Of a DNA stretch of 32,706 nucleotides, positions 25,313 to 31,788 are shown one piece after another; the first letter of the stretch is position 1; every line of letters begins with the position of its first letter. The notes under the pieces were generated by a model, which saw nothing but the letters and a program-made list of their open reading frames with translations, made no database searches and was not told the origin of the DNA. This stretch comes from Mucilaginibacter sp. UBA5151 (GTDB taxonomy: Bacteria; Bacteroidota; Bacteroidia; Sphingobacteriales; Sphingobacteriaceae). The stretch spans positions 1-32,706 of the forward strand of contig DHXR01000056.1 in the NCBI GenBank assembly GCA_002413785.1, read 5' to 3'. Made by a program: the position numbers and the translations under genes.

Positions 25313-25393
25313 ATGATCGAAATCAATCATACAAACAGCTGGTGGCACCAATTAAATTTGGCAGCCGGTAATATTTTTGATCTGAACGACTAA
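25313..25393 (+). CDS. trpL: trp operon leader peptide with tandem Trp codons
   Basis: A 26-codon open frame from ATG 25313 to TAA 25391, too short for usual gene calling. Codons 10 and 11 are both TGG (25340-25345), in NSWWHQL. It sits between a good promoter and an intrinsic terminator directly ahead of trpE, the standard layout of ribosome-mediated transcription attenuation. When charged tRNA-Trp is scarce the ribosome would stall on the TGG pair and prevent terminator formation. The reading frame and Trp pair are seen directly; the function is inferred from the architecture. Confidence 0.85.
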   Translation: MIEINHTNSWWHQLNLAAGNIFDLND

Positions 25394-25450
25394 TCAATTG
25401 TAAACCTAAAAAGGAAACCCGGCGAACCTCATTCGCTGGGTTTTTTGTTT
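25338..25450 (+). promoter_or_regulatory. trp attenuator (alternative RNA hairpins)
   Basis: Region 1:2 can pair GCTG...CCAA (25338-25351) with TTGGCAGC (25358-25365) across a bulge. Region 2:3 (antiterminator) can pair GCCGG (25364-25368) with CCGGC (25419-25423). Region 3:4 is the terminator: AAACCCGGCGAA (25415-25426) with TTCGCTGGGTTT (25432-25443), 12 bp with one G-U, then a T-run to 25450. Stalling at the two TGG codons would block region 1 and favour 2:3. The terminator stem is firm; the upstream pairings are short and drawn by eye. Confidence 0.75.
25415..25450 (+). terminator. Intrinsic terminator of the trp attenuator
   Basis: A 12-bp stem with loop CCTCA followed by TTTTTTGTTT, 21 bases after the leader stop codon and 20 bases before the trpE start codon. 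Confidence 0.88.
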
Positions 25451-25469
25451 CAAGGCATTTAAAGAAAAT

Positions 25470-26879
25470 ATGAAAAAATATAAAATTATAACCACCCATA
25501 AAAAACTGCTCGCCGATACCACTACCCCAGTGAGCATATACCTGCGCCTCCGTGATGTTTTTCCTAACTCGCTGTTGCTGGAGAGTTCGGATTATCATAG
25601 CCGGGAAAACAGCATGAGCTATGTTTGCTGCGAACCGATTGCCGGGTTGGTGCTTGATGATGGCGCATTAAAAATAACTTACCCCGGCGGCACTGAAGAA
25701 AATTACCCGGCCGGAGGGTTTGATCTCATCAGCAGGATCAATGAGTTTTTAGGGAACTTCGATACAGAAGTTAATCCTTCAAAGATCATATCAAACGGTT
25801 TGTTTGGTTATTTTACCCACGAGGCGGTTGAACATTTTGAAACCATCAGGCTGAAAGAAAGCGCAGACACTACCCGGAAGATCCCGGTGATGCAATACCA
25901 TATTTACAGGTATATCATCGCTATTGACCATTTTAAAAACGAACTGTATATTTTCCATAACCAAACTGAACAAGAAACCGGCAATCATGGTCTTGAACGC
26001 CTGGCCGACCTGATCCGGAACAAAAACTTCCCTGAGTACCGGTTTGAAAGTAATGGTGACGAAAAGTCGAACTTAACGAACGAAGAATTTATAGCTGTTG
26101 TTGAAAAAATGAAACAGCATATTTACAGGGGCGATGTTTTCCAGATTGTGCCGTCACGTGGTTTTTCGAGAAAGTTTCTGGGTGATGAATTTAATGTGTA
26201 CAGGGCCTTGCGCTCCATCAATCCTTCTCCATATTTGTTTTATTTCGATTACGGCGGTTTCAGGATCTTCGGTTCATCGCCCGAGGCGCAGATCACCGTT
26301 AAAAACCGGGTTGCCAGTATATTCCCCATCGCCGGTACCTTTAAGCGCAGCGGCGACGATGAGAAGGATGCTGAAATAGCCCGCAACCTCGAAAATGATC
26401 CCAAAGAATCGGCCGAACACGTGATGCTGGTTGACCTTGCCCGCAACGATCTGAGCCGCCATTGCGGGCAGGTTGAAGTAAAGGCCTTTAAAGAGGTGCA
26501 GTATTACTCGCACCTCATCCATCTGGTATCGCATGTAAGCGGGAAATTGCTGCCGGGGGTATCATCCTTTAAAGTAGTAGCTGACACCTATCCCGCAGGT
26601 ACCTTGAGCGGCGCGCCGAAATACCGGGCCATGGAGATCATCGATGAAAATGAAAAAACCAAACGCAGTTTTTACAGCGGCGCCATCGGCTATCTGGGTT
26701 TCAACGGCGATTTTAACCATGCCATTATGATCCGCTCGTTTTTGAGCAAAAACAACACCCTGCATTACCAGGCCGGGGCAGGCATAGTTGCCGGCTCGAT
26801 ACCCGAAAGCGAATTAAAAGAAGTTGATAATAAAATTGCGGCTTTAAGAAAAGCAATTGAAATGGCGGAGGAGTTGTGA
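25470..26879 (+). CDS. trpE: Anthranilate synthase component I
   Basis: A 469-aa chorismate-binding enzyme that makes anthranilate from chorismate with ammonia from TrpG. The LLESS motif (36-40), part of the tryptophan feedback site, argues for TrpE rather than PabB. The C-terminal catalytic domain has DVFQIVPSRGF, SPEAQI, the IAGTFKR block, HVMLVDLARNDL, PAGTLSGAPKYRAMEIIDE (about 373-391) and GAIGYLGF. Length is usual for Bacteroidota TrpE. Expression should be controlled by the attenuator directly upstream. The next gene of the block, trpG, follows after an unusually long 298-base gap. Confidence 0.94.
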   Translation: MKKYKIITTHKKLLADTTTPVSIYLRLRDVFPNSLLLESSDYHSRENSMSYVCCEPIAGLVLDDGALKITYPGGTEENYPAGGFDLISRINEFLGNFDTEVNPSKIISNGLFGYFTHEAVEHFETIRLKESADTTRKIPVMQYHIYRYIIAIDHFKNELYIFHNQTEQETGNHGLERLADLIRNKNFPEYRFESNGDEKSNLTNEEFIAVVEKMKQHIYRGDVFQIVPSRGFSRKFLGDEFNVYRALRSINPSPYLFYFDYGGFRIFGSSPEAQITVKNRVASIFPIAGTFKRSGDDEKDAEIARNLENDPKESAEHVMLVDLARNDLSRHCGQVEVKAFKEVQYYSHLIHLVSHVSGKLLPGVSSFKVVADTYPAGTLSGAPKYRAMEIIDENEKTKRSFYSGAIGYLGFNGDFNHAIMIRSFLSKNNTLHYQAGAGIVAGSIPESELKEVDNKIAALRKAIEMAEEL

Positions 26880-26883
26880 AGAA

Positions 26884-27001
26884 GTTTGCAGTAAGCAGTT
26901 TGCAGTTTGCAAAATTAGCCTCACCTAAATCCTCTCCAAAGGAGAGGACTTGAACTTCGCTCTTTTTAAAGTCCTCTCTTTTGGAGAGGGTTGGGTGAGG
27001 C
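26884..27001. repeat. Composite repeat between trpE and trpG
   Basis: A direct-repeat stretch of TTTGCAG words (26884-26911) is followed by an inverted repeat with outer arms GCCTCACC (26918-26925) and GGTGAGGC (26994-27001). Two inner hairpins lie at CCTCTCCAAAGGAGAGG (26931-26947) and CCTCTCTTTTGGAGAGG (26973-26989). CTCACC/CCTCTCC hairpins of this type are dispersed in Bacteroidota genomes. It lies inside the trp transcript. Confidence 0.8.
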
Positions 27002-27093
27002 CAAAGCGGATGGGTTGGAATTAACCGGGAAGTTATGAACAGACAATATTATAGAGGCAGAAAATTAATAATTAAAGAAAATTTAAAAAGTCT

Positions 27094-27111
27094 CTCCGCC
27101 AGCTGGCGGAG
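27094..27111. repeat. 18-base palindrome (CTCCGCC/GGCGGAG) before trpG
   Basis: CTCCGCCAGCTGGCGGAG is a perfect palindrome. The same CTCCGCC/GGCGGAG words recur between trpG and trpC (27829-27850), so the two gaps carry related elements. The rest of 27002-27177 shows no gene. Confidence 0.75.
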
Positions 27112-27177
27112 GAGATTATTCACCAGGTGTTTGTTCTCATGGGTGTTCATGAGGGCTACGCCGTTTAGAGGGGGCTT

Positions 27178-27762
27178 ATGAACGATAAAATTTTAATAAT
27201 CGACAATTACGATTCTTTTACCTATAACCTGGTGCATCTGGTTAACGAGATCGGGCTGCAATGCGAGGTATGGAGAAATGACAAATTTAATATTGGGGAT
27301 GTGGATGCATTCGACCGCATTATCCTTTCGCCCGGGCCGGGGATACCATCCGAAGCAGGCTTGTTGCTGGAGGTAATTGAAAAATATTCGCCGGCAAAAA
27401 GCATATTTGGCGTTTGCCTTGGGCAACAGGCCATTGCCGAAGTTTTCGGCGGTAAATTGTATAACCTGAAACAGCCGATGCACGGAATTGCTACCCCTAT
27501 TAAAGTGACAAACCGGGAGGAAAAACTTTTCATCAACCTGCCCGAAAGCTTTAAAGTGGGCAGGTACCACTCCTGGGTGGTTGATGAAAAAGCCATCCCT
27601 GATACTTTAGAAATTACCGCAATTGACGAAGAAGATAACTCGGTAATGGCATTAAGGCATAAACATTTCGACGTAAGGGGCGTACAATTTCATCCCGAAT
27701 CGGTATTGACAGAATTTGGGAAAGAAATGATGCAGAACTGGTTAAGCCCCCCAACCCCCTAA
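27178..27762 (+). CDS. trpG: Anthranilate synthase component II (glutamine amidotransferase)
   Basis: A 194-aa class I glutamine amidotransferase that supplies ammonia to TrpE (and perhaps also to PabB in folate synthesis). Catalytic triad: Cys80 in GVCLGQQ, His172 and Glu174 in FHPES. It begins with the typical ILIIDNYDSFTYNLVH and has LSPGPGIP (50-57) and MHG (101-103). The last residues after NW (LSPPTP) and the stop codon are encoded by the repeat that fills the gap to trpC, so the natural C-terminus has probably been rewritten by the repeat. Start ATG 27178 follows a repeat-rich gap. Confidence 0.93.
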   Translation: MNDKILIIDNYDSFTYNLVHLVNEIGLQCEVWRNDKFNIGDVDAFDRIILSPGPGIPSEAGLLLEVIEKYSPAKSIFGVCLGQQAIAEVFGGKLYNLKQPMHGIATPIKVTNREEKLFINLPESFKVGRYHSWVVDEKAIPDTLEITAIDEEDNSVMALRHKHFDVRGVQFHPESVLTEFGKEMMQNWLSPPTP

Positions 27763-27859
27763 AGGGGGAGCTATTAGGGTATCGGGGTTAAACGAAGGTA
27801 TAAATTAATAAAATTGCAAATCAAAAACTCCTCCGCCATTAGGCGGAGGATGGGGGGCT
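27745..27859. repeat. Composite inverted repeat filling the trpG-trpC gap
   Basis: Outer arms AGCCCCCC (27745-27752) and GGGGGGCT (27852-27859) pair. Inside are CCCCCTAAAGGGGG (27755-27768) and a 9-bp hairpin TCCTCCGCC/GGCGGAGGA (27829-27850). The left arm is within trpG and the right arm ends one base before the trpC start codon. Normally trpD would be found at this place. Confidence 0.82.
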
Positions 27860-27860
27860 A

Positions 27861-28643
27861 ATGAACATTTTAGATAAAATCGTCATCAATAAAAAAAAGG
27901 AGGTGCAGTATGCAAAAGACCGCGCCTCGTACACTAAACTGGAAGAATCAGAGTTTTTTCAGAGGACTTGTTATTCATTCAAAGAATTTTTGCTTGCTCC
28001 TGAGCGCACAGGCATCATTGCCGAATTTAAACGTAAATCGCCGTCAAAGGGGATCATCAATGACAAGGTAAGTGTTAAAGACGTGACTACAGCATACGCT
28101 GAAGCCGGGGCATCGGCATTGTCGGTTTTAACCGACCGGGACTTTTTTATGGGTAAAAAGGCCGACCTTATAGCTGCCCGGCAAGCTAATACCATCCCCA
28201 TTTTGCGCAAAGATTTTATGATTGATGAGTACCAGGTTATTGAGGCCAAATCATTGGGTGCTGATATCATTTTATTGATCGCGGCAATTCTAACACCAGA
28301 TGAGATCCAAACACTGGCTTCATTGGCTAAAAGCCTCGGGTTAAATGTGTTGTTAGAAGTACATAACCTAAAAGAACTTGAACGCAGCATCAACCCTAAC
28401 CTCGACGCTATTGGTGTAAACAACCGCAACCTCGCTGATTTTACGGTTTCAGTGGAGACATCTTATAAATTAGCCCCTCATATTCCTGCGGAATTTTTAA
28501 AAATATCCGAAAGCGCCATCAGCAATACCGAAACCATCAAACAGCTTAAACTGGCGGGGTTTAATGGTTTTTTAATAGGCGAAAACTTTATGAAGCAGGA
28601 AGATCCGGGTCAGGCGTTCAGGGATTTTGTGAAGGAATTGTAA
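27861..28643 (+). CDS. trpC: Indole-3-glycerol phosphate synthase
   Basis: A 260-aa TIM-barrel enzyme that converts carboxyphenylamino-deoxyribulose phosphate to indole-3-glycerol phosphate. Active-site residues are in place: Glu55 and Lys57 (IIAEFKRKSPSKG), Lys117 (LRKDFM), Glu166 (LLEVHNL), the IGVNNRNL segment (184-191) and Glu217 (ISESAI). It is monofunctional: no TrpF domain follows. It is followed by a hairpin repeat and an unrelated peptidase gene, so trpF, trpB and trpA are not downstream here. Confidence 0.94.
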   Translation: MNILDKIVINKKKEVQYAKDRASYTKLEESEFFQRTCYSFKEFLLAPERTGIIAEFKRKSPSKGIINDKVSVKDVTTAYAEAGASALSVLTDRDFFMGKKADLIAARQANTIPILRKDFMIDEYQVIEAKSLGADIILLIAAILTPDEIQTLASLAKSLGLNVLLEVHNLKELERSINPNLDAIGVNNRNLADFTVSVETSYKLAPHIPAEFLKISESAISNTETIKQLKLAGFNGFLIGENFMKQEDPGQAFRDFVKEL

Positions 28644-28645
28644 TA

Positions 28646-28750
28646 GATGTGCGGATGAGTGGATGTGCAAATGTGCGGATGTTATAACATGGCGTTACTG
28701 AACGGTTTTTTTTTCATTTGCACATCCGCACATTTGCACATCCGCACATC
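28646..28750. repeat. Inverted repeat of ATGTGCGG/CCGCACAT words
   Basis: Arms 28646-28681 and 28715-28750. GATGTGCGGATG at the left end matches the reverse complement of the right end, and a 21-base core (28661-28681) has a perfect complement in the right arm. Around a 33-base centre this can form a long hairpin and may terminate the trp transcript after trpC. Confidence 0.85.
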
Positions 28751-28791
28751 AAAAAAATTCCCTATTTTCACCCCTAACTGACTTCACCGTA

Positions 28792-31008
28792 ATGAAAAAA
28801 AGACTTACCCTGGGCTTAATTGCCATTGCTGCCGCGGTACAGGCACAGCAAAAAACCATAACCGGCTTTACCGATGCCTCCGCAGCCAAAGAACTCCAAA
28901 CCGAACAATCCTTTGATGCCTCGTTAAGCGCGCCGCATATTGGTGAAACGCTTAAAGAACTTTCGGCATTTCCGCATAATTTAGGATCGCCCGGCAGCAA
29001 GGCGGTGGCAGAGAAGATCTTACAAAAGTATAAAAGCTATGGCCTGGATGCCCATATTCAAACCTATACGGTGCTTTATCCCACACCCAAAACCCGTGTG
29101 CTGGAACTTACCGGACCGACACCATATACCGCCCTGTTAAAAGAACCGGCTCTGGCCGAAGACGCTACCTCGGGACAGGCCAACCAGTTGCCGACCTACA
29201 ATGCCTGGAGCGCCGATGGGGATGTAACCGGTCAGCTGGTATTTGTAAACTACGGTTTGCCGGATGATTACGAAACGCTTGCCAAATTGGGTATTGATGT
29301 TAAAGGTAAAATTGTCATTGCCAAATATGGCCGCTCATGGCGGGGCATAAAACCTAAAGTAGCTTACGAACATGGCGCTATTGGCTGTATCATTTATTCC
29401 GATCCGGCGGACGATGGCTACACCGCAGGCGAGGTGTATCCTAAAGGCGCCTATAAAAACGAGTACGGCGTGCAGCGCGGTTCGGTAATGGATCTGGTGA
29501 TTTATCCCGGCGACCCGCTTACGCCCGGTGTTGGCGCAACCAAAGATGCCAAACGTTTGGACAGGAAAGATGCGGCCACAATATTGAAAATCCCAGTATT
29601 GCCTATAAGCTATCATGATGCGCAACCTTTACTGGCAGCACTCGACGGTATAGTAGCCCCGCGCGATTGGCAGGGCGGCCTGCCCATTACCTATCATGTG
29701 GGCCCCGGCGTTGCTACCGTGCATTTAAAACTGGAATTTAACTGGGACATGGTGCCTGCCTATGATGTAATTGCTAAAATAAAAGGTTCGGAATACCCGG
29801 ATGAATGGGTAATGCGCGGCAACCACCACGACGCCTGGGTAAACGGCGCAGGCGACCCTTTGAGCGGACAATCGGCTATGCTGGATGAGGCTAAAGCGCT
29901 TGGGGACCTGCTGAAAACAGGCTGGAAGCCAAAACGGAGCATTGTTTATTGCTCATGGGATGGCGAAGAACCCGGCCTGATCGGCTCGACAGAGTTTGCC
30001 GAGGACCATGATAAAGAGTTACAGCAAAAGGCGGTTGTGTATATCAATTCTGACGGTAACGGCCGCGGTTTTTACGGCGGCGGCGGCTCGCAGGCGCTGG
30101 AGAACTTTATGGACGAGATCACCAGAAACGTAAACGACCCGCAAACTAATGTGAGTGTTTTCGACCGCAAAAGAGCCCGCGAACTGGTTACTGCTTCATC
30201 TGTTAAAGATAAAAAAGAAATAATGGCCCGGAAAGTTGAACCACTCGAACCATTAGGGTCTGGGTCGGATTTTTCGTCGTTTTTACAGCATTTGGGAATA
30301 CCCACGCTGGACCTTGGCTTTGGCGGCGAAGACGGCGGCGGTGAATACCACTCTATTTATGATTCCTTTGATGACTACCGCCGTTTTAAAGATCCGACCT
30401 TTGAATATGGGGTCGCCTTGTCAAAAACTGCCGGACATGCTATTTTGCGTATGGCGGATGCCGATCTGCTGCCTTTTGATTTCCGCAATCTGGATACCAC
30501 CATCAGTAAATACGTTACCGAATTAACCGAACTAACAGACAAAATGCGCGACAATACCGCAATGGAAAATCAGTTGATCAAAGCCAATGATTTTACCCTG
30601 GCGACCGACCCGACCAAACATGAAAAAGGTCCCGAAGCCAAAGCCGAAGTGCCCAAACTGGATTTCAGCCTCTTAAAAACGGCCTTGGATAGTCTGAAGA
30701 AATGCGCCGGCCGCTTAGCCACTACCTGGGCAACAGCATCGCAAACCAATGCCGGCCATGACAAACTAAACCAATTACTATTCCACGCCGAGCAGCAATT
30801 ATTAAGCGACGGCCTGCCCCGCCGCCCGTGGTACAGGCATACCATTTACGCCCCCGGCTTTTATACCGGTTACGGCGTAAAAACCCTCCCCGGCATCCGC
30901 GAAGCCATTGAACAACGCAACTGGGCCGAAGCACAGGAGCAGATAGCCGTAGTGGCGCAGCATATAACCAATTTGGCGGGGTATTTGAATGGAGTGAGCA
31001 GCAATTAG
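28792..31008 (+). CDS. M28 family carboxypeptidase, PSMA-like
   Basis: A 738-aa secreted di-zinc exopeptidase resembling glutamate carboxypeptidase II (PSMA). The signal peptide ends near AVQA. A PA domain is inserted (about 120-260, with GKIVIAKYGRSWRGIKP). The catalytic M28 domain aligns with PSMA: His345 and Asp355 (NHHDAWVNGAGDPLSG), Glu392 and Glu393 (WDGEEPG), Asp421 (NSDGNG) and His520 (YHSIYDSF). A C-terminal transferrin-receptor-type dimerisation domain (about 590-735) follows. All metal ligands are present, so activity is expected; it likely trims acidic C-terminal residues from peptides in the periplasm. The next gene starts 14 bases downstream. Confidence 0.93.
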   Translation: MKKRLTLGLIAIAAAVQAQQKTITGFTDASAAKELQTEQSFDASLSAPHIGETLKELSAFPHNLGSPGSKAVAEKILQKYKSYGLDAHIQTYTVLYPTPKTRVLELTGPTPYTALLKEPALAEDATSGQANQLPTYNAWSADGDVTGQLVFVNYGLPDDYETLAKLGIDVKGKIVIAKYGRSWRGIKPKVAYEHGAIGCIIYSDPADDGYTAGEVYPKGAYKNEYGVQRGSVMDLVIYPGDPLTPGVGATKDAKRLDRKDAATILKIPVLPISYHDAQPLLAALDGIVAPRDWQGGLPITYHVGPGVATVHLKLEFNWDMVPAYDVIAKIKGSEYPDEWVMRGNHHDAWVNGAGDPLSGQSAMLDEAKALGDLLKTGWKPKRSIVYCSWDGEEPGLIGSTEFAEDHDKELQQKAVVYINSDGNGRGFYGGGGSQALENFMDEITRNVNDPQTNVSVFDRKRARELVTASSVKDKKEIMARKVEPLEPLGSGSDFSSFLQHLGIPTLDLGFGGEDGGGEYHSIYDSFDDYRRFKDPTFEYGVALSKTAGHAILRMADADLLPFDFRNLDTTISKYVTELTELTDKMRDNTAMENQLIKANDFTLATDPTKHEKGPEAKAEVPKLDFSLLKTALDSLKKCAGRLATTWATASQTNAGHDKLNQLLFHAEQQLLSDGLPRRPWYRHTIYAPGFYTGYGVKTLPGIREAIEQRNWAEAQEQIAVVAQHITNLAGYLNGVSSN

Positions 31009-31022
31009 AAAACAACAATAAG

Positions 31023-31307
31023 ATGAGCACCCTCGACAAACAGTTTACTGCAACTATCCTAAAGAGCGACAGCAAAGGTGGCTGGGCTTATGTAATATGG
31101 CCGGAATCGGTTGAGTTTTTTAAAACAAGGGGGTTGGTAAAAGTCCGTGGGACGGTGGATTGCTATCCTTTTCAGAGTTCGTTTATGGCATTGGGTGACG
31201 GCACACATAAACTACCCATAAAGGCAGAACTCCGTAAAATGATTAGCAAGGAACCGGGCGATACCGTTACGGTAAGGCTTGAGGAGCGGGTAGTTAATAA
31301 AAAGTGA
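31023..31307 (+). CDS. DUF1905 domain-containing protein
   Basis: A 94-aa protein of the DUF1905 beta-barrel family: FTATILKSDSKGGWAYVIWP at the start, then VRGTVDCYPFQSSFMALGDG and a terminal PGDTVTVRLEE strand. In other genomes this domain is often joined to a YdeI-like (OmdA) part; here it stands alone. Cytoplasmic; no catalytic residues can be named. Fourteen bases separate it from the peptidase gene, so they may share a transcript. Confidence 0.85.
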   Translation: MSTLDKQFTATILKSDSKGGWAYVIWPESVEFFKTRGLVKVRGTVDCYPFQSSFMALGDGTHKLPIKAELRKMISKEPGDTVTVRLEERVVNKK

Positions 31308-31453
31308 ATTTCGTGCTGCCGCAGTGGGTTAAATTATGGGTAAAAATAAGTGCGGCCTTCACAATCCTGAATTCTGCTTGTTTGAAACAAATGAAAAAGG
31401 GTTTACATAAGGTTTACACAAATTAAGATTTTAATGATATATTTACTTAATAA

Positions 31454-31774
31454 TCAATTAGTTACCAATTTGCCGGGTTTACAAAAACAATAGCCTTTTT
31501 TCTAAACAAGTATGTATTTTTCAATGGACTTGCCTGCTCTTTTGGCGAGGTTGGGCGTATCCCCCCGCTGGTAGAAGCTGGGATCGGGTACTTTGCTTAT
31601 ACTGCACAGGCATTAGCCACGGGCCAGTATCCGCGACGCCCCCTTACGCTGGATTTTAATGCCAGAAGTAGTCCCAACGCTTGGCCCGGCCCGGATTCGC
31701 TAGCGAATAAGCTTGACAAGCACGTTGGATCAACACGCATAGTTTCAAATAACACTAAAATAGAACACTATTAA
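31454..31774 (+). other. Start-less open frame in a 480-base gene-free stretch
   Basis: The gap 31308-31788 holds no normal gene. From 31454 to a TAA at 31772 one plus-strand frame is open for 106 codons but contains no ATG, GTG or TTG. The part 31540-31720 is GC-rich (GGGCGTATCCCCCC, GGCCCGGCCCGG) and unlike the AT-rich flanks. The translation includes LVEAGIGYFAYTAQ and ARSSPNAWPGPDS, which I cannot assign. It may be a gene fragment or, more likely, a dispersed non-coding repeat that happens to be open; the GGGCGTATCCCCCCGCTG portion resembles GC-rich intergenic elements of Bacteroidota as I remember them. Confidence 0.4.
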
Positions 31775-31788
31775 GAGGATACAGGTAT

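Noticed and set aside
28646..28750. Possible CRISPR-like array from recurring ATGTGCGG words
   Set aside because: The words are arranged as an inverted repeat, unit length is 12 or less, and there are no regular unique spacers or cas genes.
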